From: Methylobacterium currus
GTDB taxonomy: Bacteria; Pseudomonadota; Alphaproteobacteria; Rhizobiales; Beijerinckiaceae
Direction: 5' to 3'
DNA length: 64,000 nt
Assembly: GCF_003058325.1 (NCBI RefSeq)
Contig: NZ_CP028843.1
Location: forward strand, 2,638,001 to 2,702,000
In this document: piece by piece, positions 53,633 to 60,674 of the stretch
Numbering within the stretch: position 1 is the stretch's first letter
How the letters are laid out: each line of letters opens with the position of its first letter
Position numbers and translations under genes: made by a program
Notes under the pieces: model-generated
What the model saw: only the letters and a program-made list of their open reading frames with translations
Database searches by the model: none
Told to the model about the DNA's origin: nothing

Positions 53633-55429
53633 ATGGCCCGCGACCCGCTCACCCCGCCCGAACTCGAGGCAGGCAGCATTCCGGACGGCCCGCAGGTCGT
53701 GCGCCGCGAACCCGCGTCGTTGCGCTCGGCGCGCTGGTTCGGGCCGGCGGATTTGCGCTCCTTCGGGCACCGCTCGCGGGCGATGCAGATGGGCTACGCG
53801 CCCGAGGAATGGACCGGCAAGCCGGTCATCGCGATCCTCAACACCTGGTCCGATCTCCAGCCCTGCCACGCCCACTTCAAGCACCGCGTCGACGACGTGA
53901 AGCGCGGCATCCTGATGGCGGGGGGCTTCCCGGTCGAATTGCCGGCGATCTCGGTCTCCGAGAGCTTCGTCAAGCCGACCACCATGCTCTACCGCAACAT
54001 GCTGGCGATGGAGACCGAGGAGCTGTTGCGCTCGCATCCGGTCGACGGCGCGGTGCTGATGGGCGGCTGCGACAAGTCCACGCCGGGCCTGCTGCTCGGC
54101 GCCACCAGCATGAACCTGCCGGCGATCTACATTCCCGCGGGGCCGATGCTGCGCGGCAACTGGCAGGGCAAGGTGCTGGGCTCCGGCTCCGACAGCTGGA
54201 AGTACTGGGACGAGCTGCGCGCCGGCAAGATCACCGACCAGGACTGGCTCGGGATCGAGGGCGGCATCGCCCGCTCCTACGGCACCTGCATGACCATGGG
54301 CACCGCCTCGACCATGACGGCGATCGCGGAGGCCGTCGGCATGGTGCTGCCCGGCGGCTCGTCGATCCCGGCGGCGGATGCCGGCCATATCCGGCTGTGC
54401 TCGGAATCCGGCCGGCGCATCGTCGACATGGTGTGGGAGGACCTGACGCCGCAGCGGATCCAGACCCGCGAGGCCTACGAGAACGCCATCGCGGTCGCGA
54501 TGGCGATGGGCTGCTCGACCAACGCCATCATCCACCTGATCGCCATGGCGCGCCGGGCCGGCCACGCCATCGGCCTCGACGATTTCGAGCGCTACAGCCG
54601 CAAGGTGCCGGTGATCGGCAATGTCCGCCCCAGCGGCAACGCCTACCTGATGGAGGATTTCTTCTACGCCGGCGGCATCCGCGCGCTGATGAACGAGATC
54701 CGCGAGCACCTGCATCTCGACTGCCTGACGGTGAGCGGACAGACCCTCGGCGAGGCGATCCAAGGCGCCAAGGTCTACAACGCCGACGTGATCCGGCCGC
54801 TGTCGAACCCGGTCTACGGCCAGGGCTCGCTGGCGGTGCTGAAGGGCAACCTCGCGCCGAGCGGCTGCGTCATCAAGCCGGCGGCGATGGACCAGCGCTT
54901 CCTCAAGCATTCCGGCCCGGCGCTGGTCTTCGACGATTATCCGTCGCTGAAGAGCGCGATCGACGACGAGAATCTCGACGTCACCGCCGACCACGTGCTG
55001 GTCCTGCGCAATGCCGGGCCGCAGGGCGGGCCGGGGATGCCCGAATGGGGCATGCTGCCGATGCCGAAGAAGCTGCTGAAAGAGGGCCACCGCGACATGC
55101 TGCGCTTGTCGGATGCGCGGATGAGCGGCACCAGCTACGGCGCCTGCGTGCTCCACGTCGCGCCCGAATCCTTCGTCGGCGGGCCGCTGGCGCTCCTGCG
55201 CACCGGCGACATCGTCAGCATCGACGTCGAGGCGCGCGCGATCCGCATGGAAGTGTCGGACGAGGAGCTGGAACGCCGCCGCGCCGCCTGGACCCCGCCG
55301 GCGCCCCGCTACGAGCGCGGCTACGGCGTGATGTTCTCCCGCCACATCCAGCAGGCGGACGAGGGCTGCGACTTCGACTTCCTGCGCACCGAGTACGGCG
55401 CCCCGGTGCCCGAGCCGGCGATCTACTGA
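53633..55429 (+). CDS. IlvD/Edd-family dehydratase, L-arabonate dehydratase-like
   Basis: A 598-residue [Fe-S] dehydratase. Cluster-ligand cysteines are in LQPCHAHFKHRVDDVK, MGGCDKSTPGLLLGATSMN and SYGTCMTMGTASTMTAIAEA; the Mg-binding and substrate parts are PAADAGHIRLCSESGRRIVD and AMGCSTNAIIHLIAMARRAG, and LSDARMSGTSYGACVLHVAP closes the site. The SDSWKYWDELRAG insert is typical of sugar-acid dehydratases rather than dihydroxyacid dehydratase. It likely dehydrates an imported aldonic acid such as L-arabonate. GAGGAG precedes the ATG. Confidence 0.93.
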   Translation: MARDPLTPPELEAGSIPDGPQVVRREPASLRSARWFGPADLRSFGHRSRAMQMGYAPEEWTGKPVIAILNTWSDLQPCHAHFKHRVDDVKRGILMAGGFPVELPAISVSESFVKPTTMLYRNMLAMETEELLRSHPVDGAVLMGGCDKSTPGLLLGATSMNLPAIYIPAGPMLRGNWQGKVLGSGSDSWKYWDELRAGKITDQDWLGIEGGIARSYGTCMTMGTASTMTAIAEAVGMVLPGGSSIPAADAGHIRLCSESGRRIVDMVWEDLTPQRIQTREAYENAIAVAMAMGCSTNAIIHLIAMARRAGHAIGLDDFERYSRKVPVIGNVRPSGNAYLMEDFFYAGGIRALMNEIREHLHLDCLTVSGQTLGEAIQGAKVYNADVIRPLSNPVYGQGSLAVLKGNLAPSGCVIKPAAMDQRFLKHSGPALVFDDYPSLKSAIDDENLDVTADHVLVLRNAGPQGGPGMPEWGMLPMPKKLLKEGHRDMLRLSDARMSGTSYGACVLHVAPESFVGGPLALLRTGDIVSIDVEARAIRMEVSDEELERRRAAWTPPAPRYERGYGVMFSRHIQQADEGCDFDFLRTEYGAPVPEPAIY

Positions 55430-55432
55430 TAC

Positions 55433-55459
55433 GGCTCCGGACGAGATTCGTCCGGAGCC
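55433..55459 (+). terminator. Perfect 10-bp hairpin between dehydratase and FkbM genes
   Basis: GGCTCCGGAC and GTCCGGAGCC pair perfectly around a seven-base loop. It starts three bases after the dehydratase stop. There is no T-run. The GGAG ribosome-binding site of the next gene is in the 3' arm, so the structure could also mask that start. Confidence 0.6.
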
Positions 55460-55462
55460 CCC

Positions 55463-55504
55463 ATGATCCGCTCGACCATGATCCGCTCGACCATGACCCG
55501 CCCG
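55463..55504 (+). repeat. 15-bp start-codon duplication
   Basis: ATGATCCGCTCGACC occurs twice in a row and a third, diverged copy follows (ATGACCCGCCCG), so the FkbM gene has three in-frame start codons spaced by 15 bases. Confidence 0.9.
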
Positions 55505-56242
55505 AAGGGCACCGCCGCCGCGATCGGCCGCTCGCTGCGGATCTATCGCGGCGCGGAGGCGCCGAAAGCCGCCATGGACGCCCTCTATCGCCGCTTCGTG
55601 CGGCCGGGCGACCTGGTCTTCGATATCGGTGCTCATGTGGGCGACCGGGTGGCCTCCTTCCGCCGTCTCGGCGCCCGGGTCGTGGCCTTGGAGCCGCAGC
55701 CGGGGCCGGCCCGGGCGCTGCGCCTGCTCCATGGCCGCGACCCGGACGTGACCCTGGTCGCCGCGGCGGTGAGTGACGCCCCCGGCGAGGTGTTGCTGCA
55801 CCTCAACTCGGCCAATCCCACCGTCTCCTCGGCCTCCGCGGATTTCGTCGCGGGGGCGGCGGGCGCGCCGGGCTGGGAGGGGCAGGTCTGGGACCGGCGG
55901 ATCACGGTGCCTGCCACCACTCTCGACCACTTGGTGGCCGGGCACGGTCGCCCGGCCTTCGTGAAGATCGACGTCGAGGGGTTCGAGGACAGGGTGCTGG
56001 CGGGCCTCTCGGCTCCGCTCCCCGCCCTGTCCTTCGAGTTCACCACCATCGCGCGGGACAGCGCGCTGCGTTGCCTCGACCGGCTCGCAGGCCTCGGCCC
56101 CTACGGGTTCGACGTCGCGCTCGGCGAGAGCCAGGCGCTCGGATTCGGGCGGTTCGTCGGCCAGGAGGAGATGGCGGCGCATCTCATGGGGCTGCCGATG
56201 GCTGCGAATTCCGGGGATGTCTACGCGGTGCTGCGAGCGTGA
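55463..56242 (+). CDS. FkbM-family methyltransferase
   Basis: A 259-residue SAM-dependent methyltransferase: VRPGDLVFDIGAHVGDRVAS (SAM motif I), RVVALEPQPGPARALRLL, TVPATTLDHLVAGHGRPAFV and KIDVEGFEDRVLAGLSAPLP, as in the FkbM family. These act on sugars, polyketides or other small molecules. The start is threefold: a 15-bp duplication gives ATGs at 55463, 55478 and 55493 (MIRSTMIRSTMTRP); GGAG before 55463 favours the first. It is likely not functionally tied to the preceding ABC operon. Confidence 0.9.
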   Translation: MIRSTMIRSTMTRPKGTAAAIGRSLRIYRGAEAPKAAMDALYRRFVRPGDLVFDIGAHVGDRVASFRRLGARVVALEPQPGPARALRLLHGRDPDVTLVAAAVSDAPGEVLLHLNSANPTVSSASADFVAGAAGAPGWEGQVWDRRITVPATTLDHLVAGHGRPAFVKIDVEGFEDRVLAGLSAPLPALSFEFTTIARDSALRCLDRLAGLGPYGFDVALGESQALGFGRFVGQEEMAAHLMGLPMAANSGDVYAVLRA

Positions 56243-56323
56243 GCGGCCCCAGCGGCCAAGCCGCTGAGCAAGCGTTTACGCCTTTCGCGCAACGCTCGAG
56301 GGCGGTGGTCCATGGGGGGCGGC

Positions 56324-56545
56324 ATGAGCGGACAGATCGGGGTCGGTTTGGCGACCGTACTGGGCATGCTGTGGCTCGGCGGGGCCGCCTGTGCCGGTTC
56401 ACCCGTCACCCGGGACCGGATGCAGCATGATCTCGACGTGATGACGCGCCACGATCTGTGCGCGCGGGACGATGCGGGCCTGAAGCGGCTCCACCACGAT
56501 CTGTCGAAACCCTCCGCCGCGACAAGGGTGAGCGCGAAACGATGA
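56324..56545 (+). CDS. Hypothetical small secreted protein
   Basis: A 73-residue ORF with a probable signal peptide (MSGQIGVGLATVLGMLWLGG-AACA) and a charged mature part (RDRMQHDLDVMTRHDLCARD). It may start at 56312 or 56324; GGGGGCGG lies before the second ATG. No family recognised. The signal sequence is convincing, the rest short. Confidence 0.45.
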   Translation: MSGQIGVGLATVLGMLWLGGAACAGSPVTRDRMQHDLDVMTRHDLCARDDAGLKRLHHDLSKPSAATRVSAKR

Positions 56546-56598
56546 GCGGCGGGACGGATGCCGGCCCATGGCCGGCACCGTTCGCGTGAGCGGGCCGC

Positions 56599-56832
56599 TC
56601 AATCGGCCGAGCGCACGATCTTGGTGATGGCGAGCGGCGGCCGGCCGGACTTTTCCGCGATGTCGCGGTCCTGCTCCTCGATCACCTGGCGGACGGCGGT
56701 GTCGACGTCGTGCTCGAGGGTGGCAGTGCGGGGAACCCGCCGGTTGGAGCGGCGCGAGCCGTCCTCGTAGTAGACGTCGAACAGGACGAAGCCCGTATCC
56801 TGCACCTTCGGCTTCTGCTTGGAACGCAGCAT
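56599..56832 (-). CDS. Hypothetical 77-residue protein
   Basis: A basic N-terminus (MLRSKQKPKVQDTGFVLFDV) is followed by a strand-rich centre (YYEDGSRRSNRRVP) and a helical, acidic C-terminus (LEHDVDTAVRQVIEEQDRDI, EKSGRPPLAITKIVRSAD). Composition and codon use look genuinely coding. The start at 56832 is preferred. I recall similar short proteins from methylobacteria, but no function is known. Confidence 0.65.
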   Translation of the reverse strand: MLRSKQKPKVQDTGFVLFDVYYEDGSRRSNRRVPRTATLEHDVDTAVRQVIEEQDRDIAEKSGRPPLAITKIVRSAD

Positions 56833-57100
56833 GGTCGTTGACTCTTCTTGGCGGCGGAGCACATGGCATGACAGCGCGGCCTGAAAAAGCCACGCTGCGT
56901 GCGGCCCGCGCCGCGAGGGGGAGGATCGATCAGGTGATGGCGGTCCTTCGGGCGCCCGGTCGGGGCCCGCCTCGGAGGGGCAGGCGCGCGACGCGAGCGT
57001 GGATATGGGCCCGAACGCCGCCGAACGCCAGCGCCAAGCGCCAGCATCGATGCCGCAGTGTCAGGAAGGCCGTGCAGAACGCCTTGGAGCGGTCCGGCGA

Positions 57101-57334
57101 TCAGCCGGTATACATCACCGCCGCGACCGGGGCGGGCTTGGTCCGGGACGTATGGGTCATGGCCCAGATCGACCAGGCGGCCAGGCCTGAGCAGGAGAGA
57201 AGCACCAGCCCGCGGACGTAGCGCCCGCGGTGGATGTCGCGCACGGCGTAGACCGGCATCAACGCCGCCTTGGCGATGTTGCGCAGGGCCAGAACCATCA
57301 GGATTGCCAGGAAGGCCGTCACTGTCCCGAGCAT
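57101..57334 (-). CDS. Hypothetical small membrane protein
   Basis: The 77-residue protein has two hydrophobic segments (MLGTVTAFLAILMVLALRNI and YVRGLVLLSCSGLAAWSIW) separated by a basic loop (VRDIHRGRY). The start at 57334 is selected because AAGGGGG lies six bases upstream; an ATG at 57340 overlaps this site. No family recognised. It may be an inner-membrane stress or envelope protein. Confidence 0.6.
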   Translation of the reverse strand: MLGTVTAFLAILMVLALRNIAKAALMPVYAVRDIHRGRYVRGLVLLSCSGLAAWSIWAMTHTSRTKPAPVAAVMYTG

Positions 57335-57502
57335 GTCCATCCCCCTTCGGCTGGTACGCCACGGCGGAGCTTATCCCCGCAACACGACGAAACGAAGCCA
57401 CCCGCCCGAAAATATCTCTGCGGCGTGTCAACCCAGCCGTAGCGACTCTGCGCGCCGAATGGTTAACGATACGTAACGTGGCCGTGCGCGCTGGCTCGCC
57501 GC

Positions 57503-58147
57503 TCACCGCACCCGCGTGAAATCCGGTCCCGCATAGGCGCGGACCGCGCCCCCGCCCCGACCCGTGACCGTGACGGTCAGGGCCCAGCGCTCCTGCGCCC
57601 CGGCCTGCGCCTGGGCCTCGGCCCGGGCGCGGAGCGTCAGCCTGAGGCGCGTGAGGGCCAGCGCCCGGTTGCGGTGCTGGCTGCGCTCGCTGTCGCAGGT
57701 GATCGCGAGGCCGCTCGGCCGGTGGTGCAGCCGCACCGCGCTGTCGGTCGTGTTGACGTGCTGGCCGCCGGCGCCGGAGGCGCGGAATGTCTCCCAGCGC
57801 AGGTCGGCCTCCCGGATCCCGAGATCCCCGATCCGGGGCGGCACCACCCGGGTGACGGAGACGAACCAGTTCTTGCGCCCGTGCCCGGGCCTCAGCGGGC
57901 TCGGGCAGGTCCAGCGGATGGTGCCCTCCCAGGACCGGGCCCAGGATGCGATGGTCTCCTCCTCGGCATCCTCGCGGCCGAGGCGGACGAGGGCGGAGAG
58001 CAGGCCGGGCCTGCCCGGCACCGTCTCCAGGATTGTGGCGGCGAGGCCGTCGGCCGCGGCCTCCCGCACCAGCACGTCGCAGAGGCCCGCGACCGCGAGC
58101 TGGCATTCGCCGGGCCCGCGGCCGGCGCTGAGCTGCAGCAGGACCAT
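57503..58147 (-). CDS. prfH: Peptide chain release factor H (PrfH)
   Basis: A 214-residue release-factor homologue that lacks the N-terminal domain of RF1/RF2. The GGQ motif is at 127-129 in RASGAGGQHVNTTDSAVRLH, followed by the basic SERSQHRNRALALTRLRLTL of class I factors. Known family work links PrfH with rescue of ribosomes whose 16S rRNA decoding centre has been cut, with RtcB2 resealing the break. It starts two bases after the rtcB stop, so the two are coupled. The function here is inferred from this pairing. Confidence 0.95.
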   Translation of the reverse strand: MVLLQLSAGRGPGECQLAVAGLCDVLVREAAADGLAATILETVPGRPGLLSALVRLGREDAEEETIASWARSWEGTIRWTCPSPLRPGHGRKNWFVSVTRVVPPRIGDLGIREADLRWETFRASGAGGQHVNTTDSAVRLHHRPSGLAITCDSERSQHRNRALALTRLRLTLRARAEAQAQAGAQERWALTVTVTGRGGGAVRAYAGPDFTRVR

Positions 58148-58149
58148 CC

Positions 58150-59367
58150 TCAGCGCTCCCGATGCTTGGCTGCCCGGGCGCTGCGGCGCTCGCGCAGGCG
58201 GGCCTGCTTGCCGGCACGGGCCGGGCCGTCCGGATCGAGCGAGCATTTGAAGGTGACCAGCGGATGCAGCACCGCGACCACCCGCACGAGGCCGGCCGCC
58301 TCCAGGTCGCCGACCACGGACGCGGCCGGCTTGTAGGCCGGCGCCGCCTCCTCCCACAGCAATCGCTCGTCGCCGCAGACGACCACGCCGCCATAGGGAT
58401 TGCGGGCCAGGTCCTCCCGGCGCAGGCGGCCCTTGAGCTTGGCCTTCGCCTCGTGCCGCCCGAGCTTGCGCCCGGCACCGTGGGCCAGCGACCACAGGGC
58501 ATCGGCCCGGTCCGGGACCGGCTCGACGAGGACGCTCACGTCGCCCCGCGAGCCCGGCACGACCACCAGCCCGCGATCGGCCGGGGCCGCGCCCTTGCGG
58601 TGGAGGTGGCAGCGGCAGCCGCCCGCCTCCACCGGCGTGACGCCGTTGTGGCAGAGATCGAGGAGGCATTGCCCCTCGGCCCCGAGCGCCGTGAGCGCCC
58701 GATGGGCGACGAGGTCCCGGTTGGCCCGGGCCCAGGCTGTCGCCCCGTCATGGGCGGCGAGGTAGGATTCGCCCTCCGGCGTGTCGGCCCGCAGGGGCGA
58801 GGCCCCGTGCCGCTCGGTATGGGCCCGCAGGATCGACTCGCCGAGGCCCCGGCTGCCGGTATGGACCAAGAGGGCGAGGCGGGCGGGATCGAGCCCGATC
58901 CCCGCCGCCGCGTCGGGATCGTGGATCTCGGCGACGGACTGCACCTCCAGGAAGTGGTTGCCGTGGCCGACCGTGCCGAGCGAGGCGTCGAAGGCCGTGG
59001 CCGCCACGCCGCGCTCGCCGAGCCAGCCGGCGACATCGCCGTCCCACGGTGCGTCGAGCCCGTCGAGCCGGGCGGCGATCCGGTCGGGATCGGCCCGGCG
59101 CCGGGACAGGTCGGTCTGCCACAGAGCCATGCCGCAGCCGATATCGGAGCCGACCAGGGTCGGCCGGATCAGGCCCTCCGACAGGAAGGCCGCTCCGACC
59201 GGACCGTTCTTGCCGGGATGGAGGTCCGGCATGCCGACGGTCTCGCGCATGCCGGGAAGGGCGCCGGTCTCGTCGAGCTGGCGCAGGGCCTCGCCCTCGA
59301 TCCAGGTCGAGGCGGAGGCGACCACGCGAACGCCGGGGGCGCGCGTGGCGATGATGGGATTGCCCAT
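58150..59367 (-). CDS. rtcB: RNA-splicing ligase RtcB family protein (RtcB2)
   Basis: A GTP- and Mn-dependent ligase joining 2',3'-cyclic phosphate or 3'-phosphate to 5'-OH RNA ends. The 405 residues show GMPDLHPGKNGPVGAAF, VGSDIGCGMALW (Asp75, Cys78), GTVGHGNHFLEVQ (134-139), HTGSRGLGESIL and SLAHGAGRKLGR with His296 as the residue expected to take GMP. The compact length and direct linkage to prfH mark it as RtcB2. It is the first gene of the pair, preceded by a short upstream ORF and hairpin. Confidence 0.95.
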   Translation of the reverse strand: MGNPIIATRAPGVRVVASASTWIEGEALRQLDETGALPGMRETVGMPDLHPGKNGPVGAAFLSEGLIRPTLVGSDIGCGMALWQTDLSRRRADPDRIAARLDGLDAPWDGDVAGWLGERGVAATAFDASLGTVGHGNHFLEVQSVAEIHDPDAAAGIGLDPARLALLVHTGSRGLGESILRAHTERHGASPLRADTPEGESYLAAHDGATAWARANRDLVAHRALTALGAEGQCLLDLCHNGVTPVEAGGCRCHLHRKGAAPADRGLVVVPGSRGDVSVLVEPVPDRADALWSLAHGAGRKLGRHEAKAKLKGRLRREDLARNPYGGVVVCGDERLLWEEAAPAYKPAASVVGDLEAAGLVRVVAVLHPLVTFKCSLDPDGPARAGKQARLRERRSARAAKHRER

Positions 59368-59486
59368 GAGGGATGTGGATTCCGGGGTCGCCGCAGCGAC
59401 CTTGAGACGAGCTTCAGCGAGCGGACAGGCCGCTTCGCTGCGTCAGAACGCCGGTCCGCCGCGCTCGCGGGGATCCTCGCGTCGTT

Positions 59487-59506
59487 GCCCCGTCAGAGGA
59501 CGGGGC
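59487..59506. promoter_or_regulatory. Stem-loop in the rtcB-prfH leader overlapping the uORF stop
   Basis: GCCCCGTC-AGAG-GACGGGGC on the plus strand: a perfect 8-bp stem with a four-base loop. In the minus-strand transcript it begins inside the ten-codon uORF, and the uORF stop (59493-59495) falls at the loop/3' arm. A ribosome held at the stop would melt or block the stem. Confidence 0.65.
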
Positions 59507-59525
59507 GGGCATGGATGGATTCCAT
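59493..59525 (-). CDS. Ten-codon upstream ORF (candidate leader peptide) of rtcB-prfH
   Basis: ATG at 59525 encodes MESIHARPVL and then TGA. A near-perfect Shine-Dalgarno AGGAGGG (59532-59538) sits six bases before it, stronger than those of most genes in the window, whereas rtcB itself, 126 bases downstream, has only a weak site. This suggests active translation of the leader. It could regulate rtcB-prfH by ribosome position. It is too short for any homology argument, and a chance ORF is possible. Confidence 0.5.
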   Translation of the reverse strand: MESIHARPVL

Positions 59526-59652
59526 GGCTCGCCCTCCTGCCGGGTCCAATCCCGGTCCATGCACCGTTTTTACCGCAACGGAAGAAGCGTGGCAATCTGA
59601 ACGCCGCCAACGATCAAGCGATTGCCGCTCGATGCGTTCGAATAAAGATCAA

Positions 59653-59692
59653 GCGCCTCTCCCCTCTCCCACACGGGAGAGGGGAGAGGCGC
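59653..59692. repeat. Palindromic intergenic repeat, copy 3, with perfect 18-bp stem
   Basis: The arm GCGCCTCTCCCCTCTCCC, an ACAC loop and the exact inverted arm form an 18-bp perfect stem. The central part is the same as copy 2 at 44020. It lies between the rtcB leader and the end of the 2-hydroxyacid dehydrogenase gene, so it may act as terminator of that operon; its sequence identity with copy 2 marks it as a dispersed repeat. Confidence 0.85.
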
Positions 59693-59731
59693 CATAGATT
59701 TCAGGCGGTTCCTGAAATCACTATTTCCTAC

Positions 59732-60673
59732 TTAATAGCCCCGCGCCGCATCCACCGTGTCCGGCGGCACACGTCCCTCACGGACGGCTTCGGCGGCGGC
59801 CAGCAGGGTGCGGGCGACGGCCTGCGGGCTCGCGTCGCAGGCCTCGTGCGGGGTGACGCGGATCGCCGGATGATCCCAGAACGGGTGGGCGGGCGGCAGC
59901 GGCTCGGTGGCGAAGACGTCGAGGGCGGCGCTGGCGAGATGACCTGAGTCGAGGGCGGCCAGGAGATCGGCCTCGACCAGGTGCTCGCCGCGGCCGACCT
60001 GAATCAGGGCGCCGCCGTGGCGCAGCCGGGAGAGCAGGCGTGAATCGAGGATGCCGCGTGTCTCCGGCGTCAGCGGCAGCAGGTTCACCAGAACCTCGCT
60101 CCCGCCGAGCATCGCCTCGAGCCCGTCCGGCCCATGATGGTGGGTGATGCCGGGATCGGCGTCTTGCGCCGTGCGGCTCCAGGCCCGCACCGGGAAACCG
60201 AGGGCGGCGAGGTCGCTGGCGACCCGCCGCCCGATCTTGCCGTAGCCGAGGAGGCCGACCGGAACGGCGCTCGCGTCCCGGGGGTAGAGGCGGCGCCACA
60301 GCCGGTCGCGCTGGTTCTCGGCGTAAGCGGCGAAGCGGCGCTGGTGGCCGATGACGTGCCAGAGCACGAAGCCCGACATCGTCCGCGCCTGGTCGGGATC
60401 GACCACCCGCACCACCGGCAGGTCGGGCGGGCGGCCGGGGCAGGCCAGCAGGTTGTCGACGCCGGCGGCGATCGAGCAGAGCGCGCCAAGGTTGGGGTAG
60501 CGCGCCAGCGCGTCGGCGGGCGGGCGCCAGCCCAGTGCCAGGCGCACCCGCTCGGGATTCTCCGCCGGATGATCCAGGATCTCGACCCGGTCGGCGATCG
60601 CGCCGAGCGCGTCGCCGTATAGCCCGCGGATGTCGGTGGTGGTGCTGAGCAGCACGCAGGGCAGGCGGTCCAT
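59732..60673 (-). CDS. D-isomer-specific 2-hydroxyacid dehydrogenase, GhrA-like
   Basis: The 313-residue NAD(P)-dependent enzyme resembles glyoxylate/hydroxypyruvate reductase A: LCSIAAGVDNLLACPGRPP, the nucleotide motif VGLLGYGKIGRRVASDLAAL, VNLLPLTPETRGILDSRLLS, QVGRGEHLVEADLLAALDSG, LDVFATEPLPPAHPFWDHPA and the catalytic His in TPHEACDASP. The start at 60673 is one base from the stop of the ABC ATPase, so it is the last gene of the peptide-type transporter operon, and an imported hydroxy- or keto-acid ligand is possible. Confidence 0.92.
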   Translation of the reverse strand: MDRLPCVLLSTTTDIRGLYGDALGAIADRVEILDHPAENPERVRLALGWRPPADALARYPNLGALCSIAAGVDNLLACPGRPPDLPVVRVVDPDQARTMSGFVLWHVIGHQRRFAAYAENQRDRLWRRLYPRDASAVPVGLLGYGKIGRRVASDLAALGFPVRAWSRTAQDADPGITHHHGPDGLEAMLGGSEVLVNLLPLTPETRGILDSRLLSRLRHGGALIQVGRGEHLVEADLLAALDSGHLASAALDVFATEPLPPAHPFWDHPAIRVTPHEACDASPQAVARTLLAAAEAVREGRVPPDTVDAARGY

Positions 60674-60674
60674 C

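Noticed and set aside
53525..56182. 885-codon open frame on the minus strand opposite the dehydratase and FkbM genes
   Set aside because: Antisense shadow of genes with full catalytic motifs; its sequence is rich in Arg/His/Gly without domains.
59536..59560. tRNA T-arm-like sequence (CCGGGTCCAATCCCGG)
   Set aside because: The loop has six bases and no acceptor, D or anticodon arm can be drawn around it; treated as a simple hairpin.
59368..59600. Sigma54 promoter expected for RtcR-controlled rtc operons
   Set aside because: No TGGCAC-N5-TTGC match with correct spacing was found, and no rtcR gene is present.
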